Source: Gammaproteobacteria bacterium
Lineage (GTDB): Bacteria > Pseudomonadota > Gammaproteobacteria > Natronospirales > JAJUFS01
Assembly: GCA_029263725.1 (NCBI GenBank)
Contig: JAJUFS010000008.1
Location: 1 to 35,796 of the forward strand
Length of the DNA stretch: 35,796 nt
Reading direction: 5' to 3'
In this document: in pieces, positions 1-11,798 of the stretch
Position numbering within the stretch: position 1 is the stretch's first letter
Layout: every line of letters begins with the position of its first letter
Position numbers and translations under genes: made by a program
The notes under the pieces: model-generated
Database searches by the model: none
What the model saw: the letters and a program-made list of their open reading frames with translations, nothing else
What the model was told of the DNA's origin: nothing

Positions 1-264
1 GCCGGTGACCAGGCATTCCGAGCGCATTGGCCCGATCTGCTTGGGCGGGAAGTTCACCACGGCAACCACCTGCCGCCCGACGAGTTCCTCGGACGTGTAA
101 TGCACGGTGATCTGTGCGGAAGACTTGCGCGTGCCGATCTCCGGCCCGAAATCGATCTCCAGGCGATACGCCGGCTTGCGTGCCTCCGGAAACGGTTCGG
201 CCTTGGTGACCGTACCCACGCGCAGTTCGACCTGCTCGAACTCCTGCCAGCTGATTTCCTTCAC
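1..264 (-). CDS. csaA: tRNA-binding domain protein, CsaA-like (partial at window edge)
   Basis: Reverse-strand reading from a GTG at 264: [88 protein letters not shown], a typical CsaA/tRNA-binding OB-fold pattern. Runs off the left end. Confidence 0.85.
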   Translation of the reverse strand, partial: MKEISWQEFEQVELRVGTVTKAEPFPEARKPAYRLEIDFGPEIGTRKSSAQITVHYTSEELVGRQVVAVVNFPPKQIGPMRSECLVTG

Positions 265-287
265 GTCACAAGCTCCCGGCAGAACAA

Positions 288-448
288 TGGACAGGATTGA
301 ATAGGATCAACAGGATTGAAAAGCTTCTGCTGGTTCTTCTTTCCATCTGTGTCGAGCAGCGAGCCGGAGAAACCCTCTTCGAACAGGATCGATGGCAAAC
401 AAGTCATCCGATTCTCAAAAGGAATCTGAGAGCCTGTTGATCCTGTCC
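288..448. repeat. ACAGGAT-motif repeat element with terminal inverted repeats
   Basis: Left arm has three tandem imperfect units (acaggattga/ataggatca/acaggattga, 291-319). GGATCAACAGG (304-314) is perfectly inverted as CCTGTTGATCC (433-443), and the right arm continues as cctgttgatcctgtcc (433-448). Confidence 0.6.
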
Positions 449-455
449 GTTCAAT

Positions 456-1250
456 TCAGACCGCGACGGGCGCCTTGATGTGCGGGTGGCTCCGGTAGCC
501 GACGATCTCGAAGTCCTCGAAGACGTAGTCGAAGATGCTCGGCGGCCGGCGGCGGATGTCCAGTTTCGGCAGCGGCAGCGGCTCGCGCGCCAGCTGCTCG
601 TCCGCCTGTTCCAGGTGGTTGAGATACAGATGGCAGTCGCCGCCGGTCCAGATGAACTCGCCCGCCTCGAGATCGCACTGCTGCGCGACCATGTGCGTGA
701 GCAGGGCGTAGCTTGCGATGTTGAATGGCACGCCGAGGAAGACGTCAGCGCTGCGCTGGTAGAGCTGGCAGGAAAGCCTGCCGTCGGCGACGTGGAACTG
801 GAAGAAGGCGTGACAGGGCGCGAGCGCCATGCGATCGAGATCGGCGACGTTCCAGGCCGAGACGATCAGGCGGCGCGAATCCGGATTGCTGCGGATCTGC
901 TCGAGCACCTTCGAAATCTGGTCGATGTGCTCGCCGTTCGGCGCCGGCCAGGAGCGCCACTGGAAGCCGTATACCGGGCCGAGATCGCCGTTCTCGTCCG
1001 CCCATTCGTCCCAGATGGTCACGCCGTTGTCGCGCAGGTAGCGCACGTTGGTGTCGCCCTGCAGGAACCACAGCAGCTCGTGGATGATGGAGCGCAGGTG
1101 CAGCTTCTTGGTGGTGACCATCGGGAAGCCTTCCGCGAGGTCGAAGCGCATCTGGTGGCCGAACACGGACAGCGTGCCGGTGCCGGTACGGTCATTCTTG
1201 CGCACGCCCTCGGTACGGACGCGGCGCATGAGATCGAGGTATTGCTTCAT
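456..1250 (-). CDS. thyA: Thymidylate synthase
   Basis: [38 protein letters not shown]...[12 protein letters not shown]...; ThyA motifs. ATGA overlap with lgt. Confidence 0.97.
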   Translation of the reverse strand: MKQYLDLMRRVRTEGVRKNDRTGTGTLSVFGHQMRFDLAEGFPMVTTKKLHLRSIIHELLWFLQGDTNVRYLRDNGVTIWDEWADENGDLGPVYGFQWRSWPAPNGEHIDQISKVLEQIRSNPDSRRLIVSAWNVADLDRMALAPCHAFFQFHVADGRLSCQLYQRSADVFLGVPFNIASYALLTHMVAQQCDLEAGEFIWTGGDCHLYLNHLEQADEQLAREPLPLPKLDIRRRPPSIFDYVFEDFEIVGYRSHPHIKAPVAV

Positions 1251-2026
1251 GTGAGCGCCTTGTTGCGTGAACGCAGGATCAGCCAGATGCCGACGATGAT
1301 GAGCGGCAGCGACAGCAGCTGCCCCATGGTCAGCCATCCCCAGGCGAGATAACCGATATGCGCGTCCGGCAGCCGCACGAATTCGACGGCGAAGCGGAAC
1401 GTGCCATAGAGCAGCGCGAACAGGCCGGAGATGAGGCCTTCGGGACGCGGCTTGCGCGACAGCGTGTACAGCACGATGAACAGCACCACGCCCTCGAGCA
1501 GGAATTCATACAGCTGCGAGGCATGCCGCGGAACGCCCTGGTAGACGACCGCCCAAGGCACGTCGGTGGGCTTGCCCCAGAGCTCGGCATTGATGAAGTT
1601 ACCGATGCGGCCCGCGCCGAGGCCGATGGGCACCACCGGCGCGATCATGTCCATCAGCGGCAGGAAGCGGTGGCCCGTGCGGCGCGTGAACCACCAGACC
1701 GCCGCCAGCACGCCCAGCAGGCCGCCGTGGAAGGACATGCCGCCCTCCCAGACGCGCAGCAGCATGAGCGGATCGCGCAGGAAACTGTCGAAGTTGTAGA
1801 ACAGCACCGAACCCAGCCGGCCGCCGATCATGAGACCCAGCGCCACCGCCACGATGAAATCCAGCAGCTGCTCCTCGGTCCAGGCCGCGTGCCTGCCGAT
1901 GCGGATGCGCCGCCGCAGCAGCCACCAGCCGCCGATGATGCCGACGAGATACATCAGGCCGTACCAGTGGATGCGGATCGGGCCGATGCTGATGAGGACG
2001 GGATCGATGTCTGGGTAGGTAAACAT
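1247..2026 (-). CDS. lgt: Prolipoprotein diacylglyceryl transferase
   Basis: [29 protein letters not shown]...[11 protein letters not shown]...[13 protein letters not shown]; Lgt signature. Confidence 0.97.
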   Translation of the reverse strand: MFTYPDIDPVLISIGPIRIHWYGLMYLVGIIGGWWLLRRRIRIGRHAAWTEEQLLDFIVAVALGLMIGGRLGSVLFYNFDSFLRDPLMLLRVWEGGMSFHGGLLGVLAAVWWFTRRTGHRFLPLMDMIAPVVPIGLGAGRIGNFINAELWGKPTDVPWAVVYQGVPRHASQLYEFLLEGVVLFIVLYTLSRKPRPEGLISGLFALLYGTFRFAVEFVRLPDAHIGYLAWGWLTMGQLLSLPLIIVGIWLILRSRNKALT

Positions 2027-2093
2027 CCCGGGATTCTAACTGGCGGCGGGTTTATTTTCAGTGGGCGGTGGTGGCGAAAATTTCGCCAGGATC

Positions 2094-2154
2094 GTGAGAG
2101 GTGAGACGACCGCGCGCGACGCCAATCAGCATCCTCTCACTTCTCACCTCTCAC
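2094..2154. repeat. GTGAGA-unit inverted repeat (copy A)
   Basis: GTGAGAGGTGAGA (2094-2106) is perfectly complementary to TCTCACCTCTCAC (2142-2154). The right arm contains the stop codon of the adjacent minus-strand gene. Confidence 0.75.
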
Positions 2155-3347
2155 CACTCCAGCACCACCCTCATCGTCACCGCCTTGAGATAGCGCGTCT
2201 CGGGAATGGCGGGGTGCTCGGGATGGTCAACGGCCTGGTGGCCCCATTCCAGCAGCTGCACGAAACGGTCCAGGTGCCGGGCGCTGCGCTGGATGGCGCC
2301 GACGAGATCGGTCTCGGAAAGATGGTGCGAGCAGGAGCAGGACACCAGCAGGCCGCCGGGCGCGACCAGCTGCAGCGCGGCCTGGTTGAGCCGCTGGTAG
2401 CCGGCGAGCCCGGCCTTGTAATCCTTGCGGCGCTTGATGAAGGCCGGCGGGTCGATGATGACGACATCGAACTTCTCGCCCGCCTCGCGGAAATCCGCCA
2501 GCGCCTGGAAGGCGTCCTTGTGGACGGTGTCGACGGCGACCTTGTTGAGTCCCGCGTTCCTGCGCGCCATATCGAGCGCCGCCTCGGAACTGTCCACGCA
2601 GGTGACGCTCTTCGCGCCGCTTGCCGCGGCCGTCACGCCCCAGGCGCCCGCGTAGCTGAACACGTCCAGCACCCGGGCGCCCTTCACGTGCCGCATGAGC
2701 CGCGCACGATTGTCGCGCTGGTCGTAGAACCAGCCGGTCTTCTGGCCCCGCTCGAGATCGATCTCGAAATCGAGGCCGTTCTCGCGGATGCGCAGCGGCC
2801 CCGGCGGCTGGCCGATGACTTCCTGCGTGCCGACGGGCAGGCCTTCCAGCTCGCGCATCGGCAGGTGGTTCTGGATGACGATGCTGCGCGGCTCTACTTC
2901 CGCCTGCAGCGCGGCGATGATCTCGTCGCGGCGCGCTTCCATGCCGGCGGTGGAGATCTGCATCACCAGCACGTCGCCGAAGCGGTCGACCACGAGACCG
3001 GGCAGCAGGTCGGACTCGCCGAATACCAGCCGGTAGTACGGTTCATCGAACAACCGCTCGCGCAGCGCCAGCGCCTGGCGCAACCGGCGCCGCAGCAGCG
3101 CGCCGAAGTCAGGCAGGTGCTTGCCATGGGTCAGCAGCCTGGCCGCGATCAGCGAATGCGGATTGACATAGGCAAGCCCGAGGGGCCGGCCGTTGGCGGC
3201 CTCGACGCTCGCGAGCTGTCCCGGCGCGAAGGCGGTCAGCGGCGAACGTGTCACGTCCACTTCGTTGCTGAACACCCACAGGTGTCCCGCGCGCAGGCGG
3301 CGATCCTCGCCTTTCTTGAGGATCAGCGGGGCAAGTTCGTCGCTCAT
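2151..3347 (-). CDS. rlmI: Class I SAM-dependent rRNA methyltransferase (RlmI/RlmK family)
   Basis: MSDELAPLILKKGEDRRLRAGHLWVFSNEVD...GWFYDQRDNR...VLDVFSYAGAWG...VIIDPPAF; PUA plus methyltransferase motifs. Start chosen at 3347. Confidence 0.88.
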   Translation of the reverse strand: MSDELAPLILKKGEDRRLRAGHLWVFSNEVDVTRSPLTAFAPGQLASVEAANGRPLGLAYVNPHSLIAARLLTHGKHLPDFGALLRRRLRQALALRERLFDEPYYRLVFGESDLLPGLVVDRFGDVLVMQISTAGMEARRDEIIAALQAEVEPRSIVIQNHLPMRELEGLPVGTQEVIGQPPGPLRIRENGLDFEIDLERGQKTGWFYDQRDNRARLMRHVKGARVLDVFSYAGAWGVTAAASGAKSVTCVDSSEAALDMARRNAGLNKVAVDTVHKDAFQALADFREAGEKFDVVIIDPPAFIKRRKDYKAGLAGYQRLNQAALQLVAPGGLLVSCSCSHHLSETDLVGAIQRSARHLDRFVQLLEWGHQAVDHPEHPAIPETRYLKAVTMRVVLEW

Positions 3348-3454
3348 GGGTGAAACGCACTCCGGGCGTGATACGAATTGAACCCGCGGCGGCGGAAACA
3401 GGCATGCGGCGGGGTTATAGTCGGCGCACATTCTAGCATTCGCGGGTCAGCGCC

Positions 3455-5494
<2,040 letters not shown>

Positions 5495-5989
5495 TCAGGG
5501 CGGCGGGATGTCTTCCTTGACCGGCTTGCTCGGCTTGTGCACGCCACGCGCGAAATTCTCGACATGCTCTTCGAGGTAATCCATCAGCCAGAGCACGAAC
5601 AGCGCCACCAGAGACAGCGCGAACGCGCCCTTGTAGTACCCGAAGCCGATGGCCGACCCGATGGCGGCCAGCGCCCAGACCACCGATGCCGTGGTCACGC
5701 CGGTGAGCGTGCCCTCGCGCGAGATGATCACGCCGGCCCCAAGAAAGCCCACGCCAGTGACGACCTGGCCGAGCACGCGCGAGGCGTCGGTACCTTCGCC
5801 CATGGTCTGCATGCCGAGATGGATGAAGATCGTGGTGCTGAGGCAGATGAGGATGCTGGTGCGGATGCCTGCAGGCTTGCCGCGCAGCTGCCGCTCCAGG
5901 CCGATCATGCCGCCGCACAGCAGCGACATGCCGATCGGAATCCAGAATTCCAGGGTCAAGGGGTCGAAGAATTGCACAGCCGTCTCCAT
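5495..5989 (-). CDS. MgtC/SapB family protein
   Basis: FWIPIGMSLLCGGMIGLERQLRGKPAGIRTSILICLSTTIFIHLG...VGFLGAGVIISREGTLTGVTTAS; MgtC membrane motif. Confidence 0.93.
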   Translation of the reverse strand: METAVQFFDPLTLEFWIPIGMSLLCGGMIGLERQLRGKPAGIRTSILICLSTTIFIHLGMQTMGEGTDASRVLGQVVTGVGFLGAGVIISREGTLTGVTTASVVWALAAIGSAIGFGYYKGAFALSLVALFVLWLMDYLEEHVENFARGVHKPSKPVKEDIPPP

Positions 5990-5996
5990 GCCACGC

Positions 5997-8810
5997 TCAC
6001 TCGATCGCGCGCCGCACCCAGCCGTCCTCGTCGCGCACGATCTCGTACGCCGGCCAGTAGTGCTTGTCCGTCTTCAAGGTGATCACTTCCACGCGGCCGT
6101 CCCATTGCACCGTGGTCAGGCGCACCGGGTCGCGATGCGCCTTGCCGCGCACGGCCGCGATGAAGGCGTCGAGATCGGGCGTCGGCTTGCCATCGACTTC
6201 GAGAATGCGCCGCCCCGGGGTAAGGCCATAGCGGCTGGCCGGCGAACCGAAGCCGTAGTAGGCGACGAACACGCCCTCGCGCGGAATGCCGCGCTGGACC
6301 GCGATGTCCCGATGCGGGTTCTGCAGTTCGGCCCCGGCCCACAGCAGCACGCGGCCGGTGCCGCTGCCGTCGAGCTCGACGGTGGCCACGTCCACTTCGA
6401 TGACCTCGGAATTGCGCAGCAGCGTCAGGCGCACTTCCGGCTTCTGCACGGCAAGCTCGACGGCGCGGAAGCTGCCTACCGGCTTGCCGTCAATGGCGAG
6501 CAGCAGGTCGCCCTCCTGCAGGACTTCCGCGGCCGGCGATTCCGCCACCCGCCGCTCCACCGCCAGCACGCGCCGGTCGCGCGGCGACAGCTTCTCGATG
6601 CGCCGCGCCCATTCCTGCGGCAGGCCGATGCGGCGCGCCGCCGACAACGGCATGTGGAACAGCTCGGCTTCCAGCGAGCGCAGGCTGCCGTCCTGGCGCG
6701 CCAGCCGCACGATCTCGGCGATGAATTCCGCCGGCACGCCGGCATAGGTCTGGCCCAGCTGCCTTCCGGCCTGGTAGGCGAAGCTCGACCACAGGCCGCG
6801 CACCCGCCCGTCGGCATCGACGATCACGCCATCGCCTTCATCCAGGCGATCGACGAAACGCATGGTCTCGATGTTCGCGTCCCGGTAACGGAAGGTGCTG
6901 GACAGCGGCAGCCGCAGCGGCTCGTAGGCCTGCACGGTGCTGGAGCGCGATTGCAGCGTGAGGTCCGGCTGGAATCCGACCACCCACAGTGACTCGCCCA
7001 GCCGTGGCCGGTTGACGTCCAGCGGCGCGGCGCGCACCGGCGTGTCGCCCAGCAGTGCCGGGTCGTACTTCAGCACCACCAGGTTGTGCAGCGGATGCAC
7101 GTAAAGAACGCGCGCCGGCACTTCCACCGAACCCGCGAACGTCAGGCGCGCATCACCCAGGGAAACTGGTGCGGTGTTGCGGTCGGCCACCGCGAGTCCG
7201 CGCTCGTGATCGACGATCAGTGCGGTGCCGAAATAGTTCGGCATGCCGACGCCGTCGATCAGGTAGGGCATGTCGAACTCGAGGAAGGCCACCGAACGCG
7301 CGATCGCGTTGGTGCGCCTGTCGCCGTAGTCGGGGAAGGTGGCCGTGGCCGGCTCCGGCGTCTCCTCGCCTTCGGGGGCCGCGAGCGGCGTGCAATCCCA
7401 GAAGCCCGAGGCGTCGTTGCGCAGGCAGTTGGCAGCCGGGAACCAGCGCCAGTCCATGCTGAACACGCCCAGCACCTCGCGGCGCGGTTCGCTGAAATCG
7501 AAGAACCGCAGCCGTGCCTGCTCGCCCTGCTTCAATGCCAGCAATCGTTCGCGGAACTCGTGCAGGCGGCCGATGGGCTCGCCGTTGAAGGAAGTGATCA
7601 CGGCACCGCGCGGAATGCCGGCGCGGTTCAGCACGTAGCCGGGGTTGGCGACGTACACGCCCACCTGCGGCCGGTGCAGGTGCCGCGCCTGCTGGTAGGA
7701 AAGGTCGTGCACCACGCCGCCGCCGAACTCGAGGTATTCCGCCGGCGTGATGGCGTGCAGGTCCGTGACCGACAGCTCGAACTCCAGCGGCTCGCCGCCG
7801 CGCTCCACGGCGATGCGCAGCGTCCTGCCGACGTTGTCATCGAGCATCGCCTCGAATTCCGGGAAGCGGGTGATGAGCTCGCCGTTGATCCGCACCAGCA
7901 CGTCGCCCGGCTGCAGATGGCGATCTGCCGTGCCGCCCGGCTGGACCTGCGTCACCACCAGCATGCCGGTCTCGTCGCGGTTCGCCTTGCGTGCCAGCCG
8001 CTCGGTTTCATCACGCAGGCCGAGGCGGCGCAGCTCGTCGAAGGAACGATGCATGAAGGTGCTTTCCAGCGTGCCGCGCGGCGGCACCTCGCCGCGGCGC
8101 ACGTATTCCAGCGCACGCACCACGCGGTCCAGCGGCAGGAAGAAGCTGCTCTGCGCGGCCATGCTGCCGCCCGCATTCAGGGCCACCGCGTTGCCGCTGA
8201 TGTCCAGCACAGGCGAGCCCGACGAGCCGCCGGAAGTGCCCGAAGCCGCCTGGATGTAGAAGGTGTTGAAATCGTTGTACTGGCCGCGGCCGTACTCGGG
8301 GGCGTTGCGATCGAGCCGCGCCAGCGTGCCGGCCAGGATGGAAAGCCGCTCGCCGGCATCGTTGCCGATGACGCGGATCTCGCGCCCCACGGTGGCGCGG
8401 TCGGGACGCAGCGCGATCGACTGCGGTTCGATGTAGCGCAGCGCCTTCGGGTCGTAACGGTAGAAACCGAAGTCATGCACCGGATCGCGGTACACCGGCG
8501 TGAGCGCGACTTCCTCGTTGTTGCGGAACAGCGCCTCGGCCGTGACCGGGCCGGGCTGCACCACGTGGCGGTTGGTGAGGATGATGCCGTTCTTCGCGTC
8601 GACCACGAAGCCGGTCGCCTGCGAGGAGGCGTTCCACTCCGTGTCGAAGGCACGCGCGGCATCGATGTGGATGCTGACGATGGCGGGCGCGACCCGCTCG
8701 ATGGTGCGCGCCCAGCGCCCGTCTTCTTCCGCCGCCTGCACGGCGCCGGCAAGCAGGACGAACGCAATCGCAAACCGCGACAGCTCGAGAACCCGGCGGC
8801 TTGCTCGCAT
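5997..8810 (-). CDS. Secreted HtrA-like serine protease with PDZ domains and a second degenerate protease half (Nma111-like architecture)
   Basis: N-terminal signal peptide. First half has NRHVV (His), HDFGFYRYD (Asp) and SGGSSGSPV (Ser), plus PDZ-like segments. The second half (GLAVADRNTAPVSLGDARLTF...VHPLHNLVVLKYDPALLG) resembles the inactive domain of Nma111. Confidence 0.85.
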   Translation of the reverse strand: MRASRRVLELSRFAIAFVLLAGAVQAAEEDGRWARTIERVAPAIVSIHIDAARAFDTEWNASSQATGFVVDAKNGIILTNRHVVQPGPVTAEALFRNNEEVALTPVYRDPVHDFGFYRYDPKALRYIEPQSIALRPDRATVGREIRVIGNDAGERLSILAGTLARLDRNAPEYGRGQYNDFNTFYIQAASGTSGGSSGSPVLDISGNAVALNAGGSMAAQSSFFLPLDRVVRALEYVRRGEVPPRGTLESTFMHRSFDELRRLGLRDETERLARKANRDETGMLVVTQVQPGGTADRHLQPGDVLVRINGELITRFPEFEAMLDDNVGRTLRIAVERGGEPLEFELSVTDLHAITPAEYLEFGGGVVHDLSYQQARHLHRPQVGVYVANPGYVLNRAGIPRGAVITSFNGEPIGRLHEFRERLLALKQGEQARLRFFDFSEPRREVLGVFSMDWRWFPAANCLRNDASGFWDCTPLAAPEGEETPEPATATFPDYGDRRTNAIARSVAFLEFDMPYLIDGVGMPNYFGTALIVDHERGLAVADRNTAPVSLGDARLTFAGSVEVPARVLYVHPLHNLVVLKYDPALLGDTPVRAAPLDVNRPRLGESLWVVGFQPDLTLQSRSSTVQAYEPLRLPLSSTFRYRDANIETMRFVDRLDEGDGVIVDADGRVRGLWSSFAYQAGRQLGQTYAGVPAEFIAEIVRLARQDGSLRSLEAELFHMPLSAARRIGLPQEWARRIEKLSPRDRRVLAVERRVAESPAAEVLQEGDLLLAIDGKPVGSFRAVELAVQKPEVRLTLLRNSEVIEVDVATVELDGSGTGRVLLWAGAELQNPHRDIAVQRGIPREGVFVAYYGFGSPASRYGLTPGRRILEVDGKPTPDLDAFIAAVRGKAHRDPVRLTTVQWDGRVEVITLKTDKHYWPAYEIVRDEDGWVRRAIE

Positions 8811-8822
8811 GCGTTCGCCTCC

Positions 8823-9236
8823 TCAGCGGAAATAGTCGCCGGCGGCTTCCGGCTGGTAGACGACCTCGACGATGCGCAGCTTGCCGGTGCGGCCGCCGGG
8901 CAGCGGCCAGGCGATGGACTGGCCGACCGCAAGCCCGAGCAGCGCGCTGCCCACCGGTGCGAATACCGAGACCTTGCCTTCGCCGCGCGCATCGCGCGGG
9001 TAGACGAGCTCGAGCTCATACTCGCGGCCGCTGTCTTCCTCCACGAAACGCACCCGCGAGTTCATGGTGACCACGCCCGCGGGGATCTCCTGCGGGTCGA
9101 CGACATTGGCACGGCCGATCTCGGTCTCGATCTGCTCGCGCCCCGGGAAATCCCGAAAGGCCGGATCTTCCAGGAGGCGCTCGATGCGCTCCACGTCGAG
9201 GCTGGACAGCGTAATGGGCGGCAAGGCTTTTTCCAT
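8823..9236 (-). CDS. rnk: Nucleoside diphosphate kinase regulator (Rnk, GreA/GreB-like)
   Basis: MEKALPPITLSSLDVERIERLLED...ARGEGKVSVFAPVGSALLGLAVGQSIAWPLPGGRTGKLRIVEVVYQPEAAGDYFR; Rnk length and C-terminal pattern. Confidence 0.85.
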   Translation of the reverse strand: MEKALPPITLSSLDVERIERLLEDPAFRDFPGREQIETEIGRANVVDPQEIPAGVVTMNSRVRFVEEDSGREYELELVYPRDARGEGKVSVFAPVGSALLGLAVGQSIAWPLPGGRTGKLRIVEVVYQPEAAGDYFR

Positions 9237-9261
9237 TTCCAACTCTCCGTTTGACGGCTGT

Positions 9262-10194
9262 TCAGAACTCGTGGCCGAACGCTTCCCTGTAACTCTCACG
9301 GAATTCGTCCGGCGTGAAATGATGATTCTGGGTGCCATTGTGCGCGATCTTGATCGCGCCCAGCAGCGCCGCGATGCGGCCCGTGGTCTCCCAGTCGAAG
9401 CCCTGCATCAGACCATACAGCAGACCCGCGCGGTAGGCATCGCCGCAACCGGTGGGATCACGCAATTCCCGCGCCTTCACGCAGGGGATTTCCGTCACCT
9501 TGCCGTCGTGGAAGATGCGCGAGCCTTCCGCGCCGCGGGTAACGATGAGCGCCTTCACGCGCCGCGCGATTTCTTCCACGCCGAGCCCGGTGCGGCTGGC
9601 GAGCATCTGCGATTCGTAGTCGTTCACGGCGATCCAGCTCGCCATGCCGACGAATTCCAGCAGTTCCTCGCCGTTGAACAGCGGCAGTCCCTGGCCCGGG
9701 TCGAAGATGAACGGAATGCCGGCGGCGGCGAACTGCCGCGCGTGCTGGATCATGCCCTCGCGGCCATCCGGCGCGACGATGCCGATGCTGTAGCCGCCGT
9801 CATCCGGCACCACGTTGAGGTGCGAGAAATTCATCGCGCCCGGATGAAAGGCGGTGATCTGGTTGTCGTCCTGATCCGTGGTGATGTAAGCCTGCGCGGT
9901 GTAGGTGTCATCGATCACGCGGACATGCCGGCGCGACAGCCCGTTCCGCTCCATCCAGTTCGCGTAGGAAGCGAAATCCTGTCCCACCGTGCCCATGACG
10001 TCGCCCTCGCCGCCGAGCAGCTTCAGGCTGTAGGCGATGTTGCCGGCGCAGCCGCCGAACTCGCGGCGCAGCTCCGGCACCTGGAAGGACACGTTCAGGA
10101 TATGAACCTGGTCCGGCAGGATCTGGTCCTTGAAGCGGCCATTGAACACCATGATGTTGTCATAGGCGAGCGAGCCGCAGATCAGTGCAGGCAT
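9262..10194 (-). CDS. PfkB-family carbohydrate (adenosine-kinase-like) kinase
   Basis: GGCAGNIAYSLKLLGGEGDVMGTVGQDF... and the C-terminal PfkB signature LRDPTGCGDAYRAGLLYGL. Confidence 0.9.
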   Translation of the reverse strand: MPALICGSLAYDNIMVFNGRFKDQILPDQVHILNVSFQVPELRREFGGCAGNIAYSLKLLGGEGDVMGTVGQDFASYANWMERNGLSRRHVRVIDDTYTAQAYITTDQDDNQITAFHPGAMNFSHLNVVPDDGGYSIGIVAPDGREGMIQHARQFAAAGIPFIFDPGQGLPLFNGEELLEFVGMASWIAVNDYESQMLASRTGLGVEEIARRVKALIVTRGAEGSRIFHDGKVTEIPCVKARELRDPTGCGDAYRAGLLYGLMQGFDWETTGRIAALLGAIKIAHNGTQNHHFTPDEFRESYREAFGHEF

Positions 10195-10283
10195 TCAGAA
10201 TCCCCCGGAAGAAACAAGATCGAATCGGAACGCGCGACGAATACATCGTCTCACGTTTGAGGAATGTTGCAAGCCAGCAGGTC

Positions 10284-10311
10284 GCGGGACGCGGGCCAAC
10301 CCGCGTCCCGC
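10284..10311 (-). terminator. Strong hairpin 3' of gcvPB (no clear U-tract)
   Basis: GCGGGACGCGGG-ccaa-CCCGCGTCCCGC: perfect 12-bp stem with 4-nt loop, 6 bp past the gcvPB stop. Confidence 0.6.
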
Positions 10312-10317
10312 CGGCCG

Positions 10318-11778
10318 TCAGTCCGCCGCGACCTCGGTCCACTTGAGGTCGAGCTGGCGCGCCGCGCGCACGTCGTCGAGACGGCGCACCGGCAAGGTGT
10401 AGGGCGCACCCTTGACCTTCTCGATGTCAGCCTCGGCTTCCTTGCGGATCGCGTACATGGCTTCCACGAAGCTGTCGATGGCTTCCTTCGATTCCGTTTC
10501 GGTCGGCTCGATCAGCAGGCACTCCGGCACCAGCAGCGGGAAGTAGGTGGTCGGCGCGTGGAAGCCGTAGTCCAGCAGGCGCTTGGCGAGGTCCATCGCC
10601 GTGAGGCCAAGCTCCTTGGCTTCCTTCTTGAGCGTGACGATGAACTCGTGGCTGGCGCGACGGTTCGGGAAGGCAAGCTCGAAGCCGGCCTTCTTCAGTT
10701 CCACCATGAGGTAGTTGGCGTTCAGCGTCGCGAACTCGCCGACGCGCTTCATGCCCTCGCGGCCCAGCATGCGCGCGTACACGTAGGCGCGCAGCAGCAC
10801 GCCCGCGTTGCCCATCCAGGCCGACAGGCGGCCGATGGACTGCGGCAGGTCCTTCTCGGTCAGCCAGCGGTAGGTGTCACCTTCCTTGCCGACGATGGGC
10901 GTCGGCATGAACGGCGCAAGCCGCTCGGACACGCCGATCGCACCCGAACCCGGACCACCGCCGCCGTGCGGCGTGGAGAAGGTCTTGTGCAGGTTCATGT
11001 GGATGACGTCGAAGCCCATGTCGCCCGGACGCACCTTGCCGAGGATGGCGTTCAGGTTGGCGCCGTCGTAGTACAGCAGGCCGCCCGCTTCATGGACGAT
11101 CTTCGAGATCTCCCTGATGCGGCGCTCGAACACGCCCAACGTGGACGGGTTGGTGAGCATGATGCCGGCCGTCTTCGGGCCGACCGCCTGCTTCAGCGCC
11201 TCGATGTCGACGTCGCCGTCCTTGTTGGTCGGAATCTCGCGCGCCACCATGCCGCACATGGTCGCGGTCGCGGGGTTCGTGCCGTGGGCGGCATCAGGAA
11301 CGATGATCTCGTTGCGCTCGAAGTCGCCACGGGCATGGTGATAGGCGCGAATCATCAGCACGCCGGCAAGCTCGCCCTGCGCGCCTGCCATCGGCGTCAG
11401 CGACACGCCGCCCTTCATGCCCGTCACCGCCTTGAGGATTTCCTGCAGCTCGTACATGCAGGCGAGGAAACCCTGGCCGGTGGATTCCGGCGCCAGCGGA
11501 TGGCGGCCGAGGAATTCCGGCAGCATCGCCAGCGTGTTGCAGGCCCGCGGGTTGTACTTCATCGTGCACGAGCCGAGCGGATAGAAGTGCGTGTCGATGG
11601 AGAAGTTCTTCTGCGACAGCCGCGTGTAATGGCGCACCGCCTGCAGCTCGGAGACTTCCGGCAGCAGCGGCTTGGACGTGCGGCGCAGCTCGGCCGGGAT
11701 GTCGTCCAGCGAGGCGGGCTGCGCGGGGCCCTGCGCGATGGCACGGCGGCCGGCACGGGAATGTTCGAAGATCAGCAT
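10318..11778 (-). CDS. gcvPB: Glycine dehydrogenase (decarboxylating) subunit 2
   Basis: [18 protein letters not shown]...[17 protein letters not shown]...[21 protein letters not shown] lysine motif of GcvP subunit 2. Confidence 0.96.
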   Translation of the reverse strand: MLIFEHSRAGRRAIAQGPAQPASLDDIPAELRRTSKPLLPEVSELQAVRHYTRLSQKNFSIDTHFYPLGSCTMKYNPRACNTLAMLPEFLGRHPLAPESTGQGFLACMYELQEILKAVTGMKGGVSLTPMAGAQGELAGVLMIRAYHHARGDFERNEIIVPDAAHGTNPATATMCGMVAREIPTNKDGDVDIEALKQAVGPKTAGIMLTNPSTLGVFERRIREISKIVHEAGGLLYYDGANLNAILGKVRPGDMGFDVIHMNLHKTFSTPHGGGGPGSGAIGVSERLAPFMPTPIVGKEGDTYRWLTEKDLPQSIGRLSAWMGNAGVLLRAYVYARMLGREGMKRVGEFATLNANYLMVELKKAGFELAFPNRRASHEFIVTLKKEAKELGLTAMDLAKRLLDYGFHAPTTYFPLLVPECLLIEPTETESKEAIDSFVEAMYAIRKEAEADIEKVKGAPYTLPVRRLDDVRAARQLDLKWTEVAAD

Positions 11779-11798
11779 CGTGTTCTCTCCGTTCGAAG

